A DNA stretch of 20,559 nt. It comes from a virus. Under the pieces are notes generated by a model. That model was not told where the DNA came from. It ran no database searches and was given only the letters and a program-made list of their open reading frames with translations. The stretch is taken from the IMG/VR virus record IMGVR_UViG_3300037635_006220, positions 1 through 20,559 of that record; one strand, given 5' to 3'. Made by a program: the position numbers and the translations under genes. This document shows, piece by piece, positions 1 to 5,622 of this stretch (positions are counted from its first letter, which is position 1; each line of letters opens with the position of its first letter).

Positions 1-145
1 AAGTTGTCTCGTGCGTGTTATCCATCACCCTTAACTCTGCTATTTCTGATTTCAAATCTGCTATTTCAGCCTGTGCATCTTCATATCTAACCCAACCCCC
101 GTTATTAGCAATATGCTTAGTGGTTGTTAAGCAGTATCTATCCAT
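1..145 (-). CDS. Partial small phage protein with coiled-coil (left edge)
   Basis: An open frame runs off the left edge; 48 codons are visible. The visible protein begins MDRYCLTTTKHIANNGGWVR and continues with YEDAQAEIADLKSEIAELRV, whose heptad-like A/I/L spacing suggests a short coiled coil. Small phage early proteins often have this pattern (a W-V-R/K-Y-E-D box followed by an E/L-rich helix), but no function is established. The start ATG at 145 overlaps the end of the upstream gene by 8 bases, and a GGAG/AAAGGTG purine tract lies just before it, so the two are probably co-translated. The C-terminus lies outside the window. Confidence 0.6.
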   Translation of the reverse strand, partial: MDRYCLTTTKHIANNGGWVRYEDAQAEIADLKSEIAELRVMDNTHETT

Positions 146-398
146 CACCTTTCTCCAGACTTAGAGCCTCTAAAAGCGCGGTTTTGGTTGATTTAAGCAC
201 TTCAGCGCACTCAGACCACCCTTTTGCGTCAGAATCCTTTAAAAACTGCTCTGGTATCGCCTTAAACGCGCTTTCAAGCGTACCGAAGTACATATGCCCT
301 ACCCAAAAAACTTCGTTTTTGACCACTTTCCTTTTTTGGAGGATGTACTGCCTTTTGTCTGACACAATACGATAGCTCTCATTTATCTTGATTTCCAT
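138..398 (-). CDS. Small phage protein, possibly DUF5405-like
   Basis: This encodes an 86-residue soluble protein with no signal peptide or membrane segment. It opens with a strand-rich part (MEIKINESYRIVSDKRQYIL), then a basic stretch, then a helical half (TLESAFKAIPEQFL and the E/L-rich C-terminus). The layout resembles the phage family DUF5405 (I-N-x-x-Y-x-I-x-S-D start, then G-T-x-x-x-A), but I recall this from memory and have not searched. An AGAGGTG ribosome-binding site lies about 6 bases before the ATG. It sits 12 bases after the membrane-protein gene and overlaps the next gene, so it is the middle of a three-gene leftward run. Function unknown. Confidence 0.65.
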   Translation of the reverse strand: MEIKINESYRIVSDKRQYILQKRKVVKNEVFWVGHMYFGTLESAFKAIPEQFLKDSDAKGWSECAEVLKSTKTALLEALSLEKGDG

Positions 399-410
399 TG
401 TGACACCTCT

Positions 411-614
411 TTAATCCAAATAAATATAAATTGTTAACAACGACACCAATGTTATCACGTTGACAAAAAACAAAATATCTCTCGGTTGCGATAAATTTAT
501 TTTTAACCAACTTCTTCTTGGGCGAAGGATTTCAAGCGTTGCTAAAAAAACCAATGTTGCCCACCAAAACACCCATAACCAGAATGGCTCTGGTATATGC
601 TCTATAAAGCTCAT
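411..614 (-). CDS. Small membrane protein, two transmembrane segments
   Basis: The 67-residue protein has two hydrophobic stretches, at about residues 11-29 (FWLWVFWWATLVFLATLEI) and 46-66 (ILFFVNVITLVSLLTIYIYL). They are joined by a basic loop (RPRRSWLK), which by the positive-inside rule would face the cytoplasm. A strong ribosome-binding site (AGGAG followed by AAGGA) precedes the ATG. Its position among early-type small genes, far from the lysis cassette, argues against a holin; a host-interaction or superinfection role is possible but purely inferred. It is the first recognisable gene of the left cluster, and no convincing promoter was found for it. Confidence 0.65.
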   Translation of the reverse strand: MSFIEHIPEPFWLWVFWWATLVFLATLEILRPRRSWLKINLSQPRDILFFVNVITLVSLLTIYIYLD

Positions 615-685
615 TTCCTTTTCTCCTAATTATTTTTGTAAATATTTTCTGTACTCGGACGTTAACATAGGTGTTGAGAAAAGTA

Positions 686-837
686 TAGTTTTTTCTGGAT
701 GCGTTGTGGGAGTAAGGGTGCAGAAAGAACTGTAGTTTTTTCTAATAGGGTTCGTATTGTGATTGGGTAGGGTGGACTGAATCTGTTTTCGCCACGTTTT
801 TTCGCAAGTCATTGATTTTATTGAAGTTTTTCTAATA
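686..837. repeat. Three copies of a TAGTTTTTTCTAATA-like motif
   Basis: Related T-tract motifs occur at 686-696 (TAGTTTTTTCT), 733-747 (TAGTTTTTTCTAATA) and 825-837 (AGTTTTTCTAATA), all in the same orientation. They lie upstream of the leftward small membrane-protein gene. On the minus strand they read TATTAGAAAAAACTA. They may be binding sites or just A/T-rich bias; spacing is irregular (about 47 and 90 bp). Confidence 0.35.
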
Positions 838-850
838 AATAATTATTTTT

Positions 851-900
851 CTTTATATAAAACAATACTTTATATAAAGACAATACTTTATATAAAAATA
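851..900. repeat. Tandem TTTATATAAA palindromic repeats
   Basis: Three copies of CTTTATATAAA start at 851, 868 and 886. The first two repeat units are ctttatataaa(g)acaata, 17 and 18 bp long. The core TTTATATAAA is its own reverse complement, so each unit is a symmetric, easily melted site. Such iterated AT-rich sites occur at phage origins and in repressor arrays; nothing here decides between them. Confidence 0.6.
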
Positions 901-1162
901 TATCCTATTTAACATAATACTTATTATACGCAATAGTTATATATTACAGATCCACCATACAATAGCATCAATACATGCCTTTAAGTCATCCTAGAGTGGT
1001 CGCTGAAAGCCATACAAACATACACCTATACCGCCCTATTAGTATTTTTTATTGTCCAGTATGGGCGATTACAGGCAGTCCAGTGGCGTGTGGTGTGTTT
1101 ACTATAATGTAAATTTATTAAGATTTTATTATATTATCTATATTATCCAGATTATTTGGGTA

Positions 1163-1193
1163 TTTATACAGTGCTATGTTAGTGACCACTAAC
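1163..1193 (-). promoter_or_regulatory. Operator-like palindrome overlapping a possible leftward promoter
   Basis: Positions 1178-1193 read GTTAGTGACCACTAAC: perfect 7-bp inverted arms around a 2-bp centre. On the minus strand TTAGTG (1187-1192) could serve as a -35 box, with TATAAA (1163-1168) as the -10 box, 18 bp apart. A near-identical palindrome lies at 1432-1447, which supports a shared regulator. The promoter is a weak match, but the palindrome itself is clear. Confidence 0.4.
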
Positions 1194-1431
1194 CTGCAAA
1201 CGTATATAGGTAAAGGATTTTATTTTTAAATATATCTAATATATATATACATTATCTATATATATATTTATTATAATCTGTTTTTTATTTTACACTTTTG
1301 TTTATTTATTATTAATATATCAAACAAGATTTTTACTTTCTTTTTGTGTATGGGTAATGGGGTAATGGGGTAACGAACCTTATATTTCACCCTATTTTTT
1401 CACAAAACCCGCGCCACCATTAACTATAAAT

Positions 1432-1476
1432 GATAGTGATCACTAACATTATACAGATTACAGATTTTCTTTAAAA
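1432..1476 (-). promoter_or_regulatory. Second operator-like palindrome next to a TATAAT box
   Basis: Positions 1432-1447 read GATAGTGATCACTAAC, 14 of 16 bases identical to the palindrome at 1178-1193, with a perfect 12-bp core TAGTGATCACTA. On the minus strand a perfect TATAAT (1448-1453) ends directly against it, and a poor -35 match (TTTTAA, 1471-1476) lies 17 bp upstream. A protein bound at the palindrome would cover the transcription start, the usual layout of a repressor site. The Cro-like proteins encoded nearby are candidate ligands by inference only. Confidence 0.4.
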
Positions 1477-1498
1477 AATAACGTACTTTAAAAGCCCT

Positions 1499-1556
1499 GT
1501 AAGCCCGCCTAAGAGCCAAAAGCTCCTGGGCTACACTAGTGTATAGGGTATACCCT
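1499..1556. promoter_or_regulatory. Hairpin followed by two 12-bp palindromes
   Basis: A nested hairpin is formed by GTAAGCCC (1499-1506) with GGGCTAC (1528-1534), and inside it GAGC (1513-1516) with GCTC (1522-1525) around a CAAAA loop. Two perfect 12-bp palindromes follow: TACACTAGTGTA (1532-1543) and AGGGTATACCCT (1545-1556). The decamer TAGTGTATAG at this junction recurs inside the spacer of the promoter at 4416-4444. Role unknown: tandem operators or a structured RNA. Confidence 0.45.
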
Positions 1557-1594
1557 CAAATCACCGTAGGCGAGCTTACATGTATTCTATAAGC

Positions 1595-1621
1595 AAAAAA
1601 AACCCGCTATAAAAGCGGGTT
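1595..1621 (-). terminator. Intrinsic terminator after the first Cro-like gene
   Basis: AACCCGCT and AGCGGGTT pair around ATAAA (1601-1621). On the minus strand the stem is followed by an eight-T run, 22 bases after the stop of the leftward Cro-like gene. A T-rich run also follows on the plus strand, so it may work in both directions. Confidence 0.85.
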
Positions 1622-1643
1622 GTTTATTTTTTTATTAGCTGGA

Positions 1644-1829
1644 TTAATAGGTAAAATCAGCAACCTTTTTAACCAATGAGTAATTATTATAAAAATCGGA
1701 CTGGATGTAATAGTCACCGGATTTTATAAAACGGCTTAATTGGCTCGGGCTGGTATTAATTAATTTAGCCATATGCCTTTTTTTCATGTCGCGATTTGCA
1801 ATAAACATTGATAATTTTTCGCTTTTCAT
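1644..1829 (-). CDS. Cro-like DNA-binding regulator (first copy)
   Basis: This 61-residue protein has the Cro layout: a short N-terminal helix, a helix-turn-helix at about residues 16-36 (KKRHMAKLINTSPSQLSRFI), then a strand-rich tail ending SLVKKVADF. The length and the order helix-turn-helix, then Y/F-rich strands, then VKK-x-x-x-F match lambda Cro (66 residues). It is clearly related to the protein at 5413-5622 (shared KLS, KK, A, S-x-SQ-x-S, I and VKK-x-x-x-F positions). It is the last gene of its operon; its ATG overlaps the stop of the upstream gene as ATGA, and an AAAGGTGA site lies within that gene's last codons. A terminator follows directly. It probably represses phage promoters; its sites may be the nearby palindromes (inference). 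Confidence 0.75.
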   Translation of the reverse strand: MKSEKLSMFIANRDMKKRHMAKLINTSPSQLSRFIKSGDYYIQSDFYNNYSLVKKVADFTY

Positions 1830-2188
1830 AGTCGATCACCTTTTGTGATAATGATCTTTTGATTAGGTAAATAATCAATAACGTATGTTTTACAATTTGA
1901 TAATAATTGATCAACCGATTTATTGTTGAGATCAATAATTGGTATATCTCGATTATTGCGCGATCTGCCAGCGATCTTAATTGGGTTATTAGCGCTTATG
2001 CAATCAATCTCATTGCCATCTATTGGCTTTTTGCTGATGACTATACCAGTGCTATTATAACTAACATAGGCGCAATCATAGCGCTTGAAACCATACTTAG
2101 CTAATAACATAGATTCAATCCATACTCTGGCAAGCCCGCGATTTTTACAGACTTTTAATTGCTTGGTTAACAATGATAATTTATTCAT
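1826..2188 (-). CDS. Unknown protein with RVWIE...GF box, coupled to Cro-like gene
   Basis: This encodes a 120-residue, basic, strand-rich protein. Residues about 17-50 carry R-x-x-x-RVWIE-x-x-x-L-x-x-x-GF followed by a Y-V-x-Y and GIVIS strand. The second half has IKIAGRSRNNRDIPIIDLNN and ends in alternating strands. From memory, the box R-[IV]-W-[IL]-E-x-x-x-L-x-x-x-GF occurs in small phage proteins and in N-terminal extensions of some phage cytosine methyltransferases, and it resembles the SymE/AbrB-type swapped-hairpin fold. No methyltransferase domain is present here. A good AGAGGTA site precedes the ATG. Its stop overlaps the start of the Cro-like gene, so both are made together and may act in one regulatory function. 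Function not established. Confidence 0.65.
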   Translation of the reverse strand: MNKLSLLTKQLKVCKNRGLARVWIESMLLAKYGFKRYDCAYVSYNSTGIVISKKPIDGNEIDCISANNPIKIAGRSRNNRDIPIIDLNNKSVDQLLSNCKTYVIDYLPNQKIIITKGDRL

Positions 2189-2208
2189 AATTTTAGTACC
2201 TCTATTGA

Positions 2209-2535
2209 TTAATATTCATATATAAAAAAAGTTTTACCGCTAACTGAAAATGTTAAACGGTTACCATGCTTTGATCTTTTGTGTGCTATTACTTTATTGT
2301 TAGAACGTGTCAATTGCCATTGGTTGATATACAACCCGTTATCGGTTGCCAGTGTATGCAAGCAATCATAAAATCGTTTAACAGGCTTTACATCAAATAA
2401 TGATCTATGGATATAAATCCATTGATCCGTATTTTTGTCATAGTGTGCAAATTGATCGCACATATCAGAATAATAAGAATAATAAGCTAATTTAAGATCA
2501 TTATTAGAATATTCTGCGGGTTGCAAGGTTGCCAT
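2209..2535 (-). CDS. Hypothetical protein, tyrosine-rich
   Basis: I do not recognise this 108-residue soluble protein. Its N-terminal half is unusually rich in aromatic residues (LKLAYYSYYSDM, then QFAHY and QWIYIHRSLF), and it ends in a strand pair (NRLTFSVSGKTFFIYEY). There is no membrane segment or cysteine cluster. An AAGGA ribosome-binding site lies 7 bases before the ATG, and the preceding stop codon is 9 bases upstream, so it belongs to the same leftward operon as its neighbours. It is probably an accessory early protein; this rests on position alone. Confidence 0.6.
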   Translation of the reverse strand: MATLQPAEYSNNDLKLAYYSYYSDMCDQFAHYDKNTDQWIYIHRSLFDVKPVKRFYDCLHTLATDNGLYINQWQLTRSNNKVIAHKRSKHGNRLTFSVSGKTFFIYEY

Positions 2536-2544
2536 TATTGATCC

Positions 2545-2727
2545 TTATAGGTTGATAGTAAGGCCAGATATCTGGCTGTTGATTAAATTAAAATGTTGCT
2601 GTTTTTTGATTTTAGCAACTTCATTTTTAGCCCATATAACATCATGTTTATTTGTGGAATAGTCCATAATGTAATTAAGCATGATCAAGTACTCATTAGG
2701 CGTTGGGGTAAAGTCTATATTTTTCAT
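2545..2727 (-). CDS. Hypothetical 60-residue protein
   Basis: The gene encodes a small, mostly helical protein (EYLIMLNYIMDY, then a lysine-rich AKNEVAKIKKQQHFNLINSQ). The frame stays open up to 2943, but that would overlap the GP88-like gene by almost 200 bases. The ATG at 2727 has an AAGGA site 11 bases before it, lies 22 bases after the GP88-like stop, and gives a compact operon, so it was chosen. No family recognised. Confidence 0.6.
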   Translation of the reverse strand: MKNIDFTPTPNEYLIMLNYIMDYSTNKHDVIWAKNEVAKIKKQQHFNLINSQISGLTINL

Positions 2728-2749
2728 AATATTTTTAATCCTTGTTTGA

Positions 2750-3439
2750 TTAATGCTTATGGTATGAAATATTAGCAACGTTTTTGTTGTAGCACGCTGT
2801 GCAATCAAGGCATTTATTACCTTGTTTTTGTGAAGGGCATTCAAAGCCGATAACAGCGCGCCTATGGTGTACAGTACTTGTATTAATGCCATCGCGCGTA
2901 TTAGGTGGTAAACCGTCCACCATCGCACCGGACAAGCGCACACAAAGGTTTTTCGGCAATGATTTACGGTATCGATTAATAATAGCCTTTTCCTTGGTTG
3001 ATAACCAAAAATTAATTTCCGGTAATAACTCAGCTATTTTAATGATCGCAATATAATGCGCGTATGATTGCAGATCGCCCGCATCCATCCAACGGTGATA
3101 TCCAACCTTACAACGTTTATTAATCAAAAAAACCATAGCAACGATCCAATTGCTCAGGTTGTCCAGTTTGGTTTGCTTGTGGATTGCAAGGGTATTGTTG
3201 CAACGTCCCTGTTTAACCGATGGATAGATACCCGTCCCGCGCTTTGCATAGCATCTATAACATACGCTATCTTTAACTTTAGATAGTGCCGCGCCCGTTT
3301 TACAATAATCAGGCGATAAACCAAAGGTTGATCCAAGCATTTTACTATTACTGTTAGATATATCACCACTGGTTATGGTTCTGGCAAGCTTGATTGTAAG
3401 CTTGTCATTAAGTGTAAATTTTTTGTTTAATGTTGGCAT
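2750..3439 (-). CDS. GP88-family cysteine-rich protein (gene product 88 domain)
   Basis: This 229-residue protein matches the pattern I know for the actinophage-named GP88 domain family. It has C-K-x-G-x-x-L near residue 46, then S-x-CYRCYAKRG near 58-68, a central RWMDAGDLQSYAHY block near 116-128, FWLSTKEK near 144-151, LPKNLCVRLSGAM near 161-173, and a C-terminal cluster C-x(7)-C-x2-C-x2-C ending in Y-H-K-H. The many conserved cysteines and the W-x-D-x-GD block suggest a metal- or Fe-S-binding enzyme, but no activity is established to my knowledge. The AAGGA site 10 bases before the ATG overlaps the end of the upstream 46-residue gene. It is the only gene in this operon with a recognisable family. 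Confidence 0.75.
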   Translation of the reverse strand: MPTLNKKFTLNDKLTIKLARTITSGDISNSNSKMLGSTFGLSPDYCKTGAALSKVKDSVCYRCYAKRGTGIYPSVKQGRCNNTLAIHKQTKLDNLSNWIVAMVFLINKRCKVGYHRWMDAGDLQSYAHYIAIIKIAELLPEINFWLSTKEKAIINRYRKSLPKNLCVRLSGAMVDGLPPNTRDGINTSTVHHRRAVIGFECPSQKQGNKCLDCTACYNKNVANISYHKH

Positions 3440-3445
3440 TGTTTT

Positions 3446-3586
3446 TTATCCTTTTATCAATTGTTGATTTGTTGCGACAAACTGCAAGACGGCAATAATG
3501 GCATCATATCGATTTGAACTAATCGCAGTATGGTTTTTGAAAGTACAGATATAGCAACGGGTTTTTTTATTAAATATGATTTTCAT
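3446..3586 (-). CDS. Small basic protein (46 residues) with CxxC
   Basis: This short frame encodes MKIIFNKKTRCYICTFKNHT followed by an alanine/isoleucine-rich helix ending QQLIKG. Its ATG overlaps the stop of the upstream 177-residue gene as ATGA, and its last codons supply the AAGGA ribosome-binding site of the GP88-like gene. This tight fit on both sides argues that it is translated. One C-x-x-C pair (residues 11 and 14) could bind metal, possibly as a dimer. No family recognised. Confidence 0.55.
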   Translation of the reverse strand: MKIIFNKKTRCYICTFKNHTAISSNRYDAIIAVLQFVATNQQLIKG

Positions 3587-4116
3587 TGTCCTATACCCCT
3601 ATAACCTTCCATCAGTAAAGCATCGATTCCCATTTCGCCCCCCTCGAAAGCCTCCCCTTTTGTCAGGGAAAACGAGGCAACAAACTGACCTTCTCTGTGA
3701 ACGTGGAACTGGACGTGAGTCCAGTCTTCGTACGTCTCATAGCTGCTGATATAGCAGCCTTGAGGGTTAGCTGATAACTGTGGAACATTAGCAGCAATCA
3801 CTGGCATTATGAATAGTGTTTTTTCAGTCTCAATATTTCTATAATGTTCTGGCACATTATCTATAATCTGATTAATAGTCACATTATAACCTTCCCTTAT
3901 TCTTGGCAAATCAAGCGCATCGTATTGGTTGCACCATAAAGTATTAATTGTATTTTTCAATTCTTTTTTTGTCCCTGTCCAATGGCTTAACTCTTTAATG
4001 GTGTTTTCGTTTTTGCAATTGCCAATTTCCCATAATGGCAAGGCGCACCATATAGGTTCGTGTGCTATGTTTGTTGTTCTGGTTATTTCAAAGCTTTTGT
4101 ATGTTTCGATATTCAT
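3583..4116 (-). CDS. Hypothetical 177-residue protein
   Basis: I do not recognise this soluble protein. It has an N-terminal strand pair (ETYKSFEITRTTNIAHEPIWCALPLWEIG), a helical middle (SHWTGTKKELKNTINTLWC), a further strand-helix region, and a C-terminal part with HVQFHVHREGQFVASFSLTK and an acidic/glycine loop (GEAFEGGEMGID). The ribosome-binding region (AAAAGGAAAATATAAAATG) is identical over 19 bases to that of the gene before it. Its stop overlaps the next start. It is the second gene of the operon. Confidence 0.6.
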   Translation of the reverse strand: MNIETYKSFEITRTTNIAHEPIWCALPLWEIGNCKNENTIKELSHWTGTKKELKNTINTLWCNQYDALDLPRIREGYNVTINQIIDNVPEHYRNIETEKTLFIMPVIAANVPQLSANPQGCYISSYETYEDWTHVQFHVHREGQFVASFSLTKGEAFEGGEMGIDALLMEGYRGIGQ

Positions 4117-4146
4117 TTTATATTTTCCTTTTTTAGTTAAAATTAA

Positions 4147-4365
4147 TTATGACCAGCAATCACTTGCATTATGACAGGCTGAAAAATTATGGTTATCACA
4201 ATATTTATCCCACACATCTTCCTGTATTGCCTTTTCTCTCAATAATTCATATCTATCATGTAATTCATAAGCCCGCTGATGGTTAATTATATAATTGCCA
4301 CGGCATATATGATTATTAATTGACTTTAAAGTTTTATCTAATTTTTGTATTGTTGATAATGCCAT
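4147..4365 (-). CDS. Hypothetical 72-residue protein, first gene of the operon
   Basis: This is a small helical protein (MALSTIQKLDKTLKSINNHI, then a YELHDRYELLREKAIQEDVW helix) ending in a cysteine/histidine-bearing tail (KYCDNHNFSACHNASDCWS) that could bind a metal ion. The ATG follows an AAGGA site and lies about 45 bases downstream of the expected start of transcription of the promoter at 4416-4444. No family recognised. As first gene of the leftward operon it would be the most strongly expressed. Confidence 0.6.
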   Translation of the reverse strand: MALSTIQKLDKTLKSINNHICRGNYIINHQRAYELHDRYELLREKAIQEDVWDKYCDNHNFSACHNASDCWS

Positions 4366-4415
4366 TTTATATTTTCCTTTTGTATTTGACGTTATTGTCG
4401 CGAATTTTCAACTAA

Positions 4416-4444
4416 ATTTTAGGTATATAGTGTATAGCAGTCAA
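4416..4444 (-). promoter_or_regulatory. Sigma-70-type promoter for the 4365-1644 operon
   Basis: On the minus strand TTGACT (4439-4444) and TAAAAT (4416-4421) are 17 bp apart, a near-consensus arrangement. The spacer reads GCTATACACTATATACC; its CTATACACTA is found again, as TAGTGTATAG on the plus strand, at the palindromes at 1532-1556. That suggests an operator within the promoter, perhaps for a Cro-like protein (inference). Confidence 0.7.
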
Positions 4445-5332
4445 TAAAATTATACAAAAATGTCGATTAATTTAAGAATGTGTTAAAAAACAGACGCTTA
4501 TGTAGATAAATTATTTTCGTTATTGCGCACTGCAACATGGTTTTCTGGCATAGTACTTGCTAGTAAAACATGTTTAGCAAACAATGTAGTTTGGTTGATT
4601 TTTTGACAGTAAAAGCAATTATTTCACCCGATAGTTTAATTTGATAAAAATCAAGCTATTGTTGGCTATAATCCAATTTATGAAAAATATCATTTTTCCA
4701 ATTATCGACCTTATTTTGACTATTAAAGGATTTTATCCCAAAAATCCTGCCAAATCACCTGAAAACCGCGCTATATAAGGCTTTCAGCCCGATTGCTCAT
4801 TTTTTGAACAGCAAAAATTCTGAAAAAGCCAAAAAACCACCTTTTTAGCTCATTTTTATAAAAGGGTGTTTTGCCCAGAAAAATTTTTGAGATCGAAACT
4901 GCCTGACAGATTTTTGATCTGCTTTGCTATTGGATTAAACTGAAACCAAAGACTCCCTGGTTGTTTATGAGTAGTGACAACATAATAAAAAACCACCACA
5001 CAAAAATAGAAAGCTCTTTTTAAAATTACTATGCTGTTTTCATGCAGTGCCTTGTGGGCGGCAATCCACCAACAATCTGGAGCAACCCGTCAAAAGCCAT
5101 ATAAGCCCGTTAGCAGCAATTCTCTGTTTAATCTGGATACATTGCCCTAGTTAACTTCAAAGAATTGTCATAGAGTCGCGTATAAGCAATCAGATACCCT
5201 TTCAAACAGTATTAAACAGTGGTTTTGCAGCAATTCCCTGAGTGACCAGAAATAATCTGCTGACAATAATCAGGAAATTATCAGGAAATTGCCACCAATA
5301 TTATTTGGACTATTCTGGAAATGTTCAGGCAT
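4445..5332. other. Long non-coding region between the two small-gene operons
   Basis: Almost 0.9 kb holds no frame with a credible start on either strand. It contains a bulged inverted repeat around AAACATGTTT (4557-4580), one copy of the dispersed repeat (4834-4891), two copies of gcagcaattc (near 5114 and 5228), and a tandem 11-bp repeat ATCAGGAAATT (5269-5279 and 5280-5290). Such a gap is unusual in compact phage DNA. An untranslated RNA, an origin or a decayed gene are all possible. Confidence 0.5.
4834..4891. repeat. Dispersed intergenic repeat R1, copy 1
   Basis: Positions 4834-4875 are identical over 42 bases to 8231-8272, and similarity continues to 4891 and 8289 through an A-tract/T-tract and GAG. 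Within the repeat, AAACCACCTTTT and AAAAGGGTGTTT form an imperfect stem with single-base bulges around a TAGCTCATTTTTAT loop. Both copies lie in the same orientation, upstream of a leftward transcription unit. Confidence 0.85.
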
Positions 5333-5356
5333 AAAAAAAGCAGCATTTCTGCTGCT
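5333..5356 (-). terminator. Intrinsic terminator after the second Cro-like gene
   Basis: AGCAGCA (5339-5345) pairs with TGCTGCT (5350-5356) around TTTC, followed on the minus strand by a seven-T run. It lies about 55 bases after the stop of the leftward Cro-like gene at 5413. Confidence 0.8.
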
Positions 5357-5378
5357 CTTTCTGGCGAGTGCTAATATT

Positions 5379-5431
5379 GAAAAAAGTAATCGGGGTATTT
5401 CAAATTGAAAATTTAGCTTTTGGTTTTCAAA
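5379..5431. repeat. Dispersed repeat R2, copy 1
   Basis: These 53 bases match 8775-8827 at 44 of 53 positions without gaps. On the minus strand each copy holds two sub-repeats: TTTGAAAACC and TTTGAAATACCCC here, TTTCAAAACC and TTTCAAATACCCC in the other copy. The same G/C difference appears in both sub-repeats. Copy 1 overlaps the last codons of the Cro-like gene. Confidence 0.7.
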
Positions 5432-5622
5432 TTATAGGTATTAAACTCATAGCCTTTTTTTACCATTGTACAGTTACCAGATTGATCAACCATTACATAC
5501 ATCTGCTGTCTAATCCAATAGGATACCTGAGATTGTGAACACCCCAGAAAAGCAGCAAGCGCCTTTTTGGGGATGTCGTTATCAGCTAGATGGACTGATA
5601 ATTTGGTTAGTCTATAGCTCAT
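5413..5622 (-). CDS. Cro-like DNA-binding regulator (second copy)
   Basis: This 69-residue protein reads like lambda Cro: an N-terminal helix (KLSVHLADNDI), a helix-turn-helix at about residues 18-38 (PKKALAAFLGCSQSQVSYWI), then the strand pair YVMVDQSGNCTMVKKGYEF and a short basic tail. In lambda Cro the matching stretch is A-K-D-L-G-V-Y-Q-S-A-I-N-K-A-I followed by I-N-A-D-G-S-V-Y. It is related to the 61-residue protein at 1644-1829, and like it is the last gene of an operon, overlaps the upstream stop as ATGA, and precedes a terminator. A perfect GGAGGTGA site sits 5 bases before the ATG inside the upstream gene's last codons, so it should be well translated. It probably acts as a dimeric repressor. 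Confidence 0.8.
   Translation of the reverse strand: MSYRLTKLSVHLADNDIPKKALAAFLGCSQSQVSYWIRQQMYVMVDQSGNCTMVKKGYEFNTYNLKTKS

Larger units (their letters stand above)
615..1594. other. AT-rich region without a convincing gene
   Basis: Almost 1 kb lies between the left small-gene cluster and the terminator after the first Cro-like gene. Short open frames on both strands (such as 460-735 plus and 630-812 minus) lack ribosome-binding sites and protein-like composition. The region holds A-tract repeats (686-837), tandem TTTATATAAA repeats (851-900), a G-rich repeat of ggggtaat units (about 1350-1373), two matching operator-like palindromes (1178-1193 and 1432-1447), and a hairpin plus two more palindromes (1499-1556). 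This density of symmetry elements suggests a control or replication region, not decayed coding sequence. Confidence 0.55.

Noticed and set aside
630-812. 60-codon minus-strand frame upstream of the small membrane protein
   Set aside because: No ribosome-binding site, and its sequence is made largely of the A-tract repeats; treated as non-coding.
851-900. Possible CRISPR-like array
   Set aside because: Units are 17-18 bp with no spacers between repeats; no cas genes are present.
1021-1100. CGCCC/GGGCG inverted repeat (1032-1036 and 1063-1067)
   Set aside because: Only five paired bases around a 26-base loop; too weak to call a structure.
2545-2943. Long 132-codon version of the 60-residue gene
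   Set aside because: It would overlap the GP88-like gene by almost 200 bases, and the internal ATG at 2727 has the proper AAGGA site.
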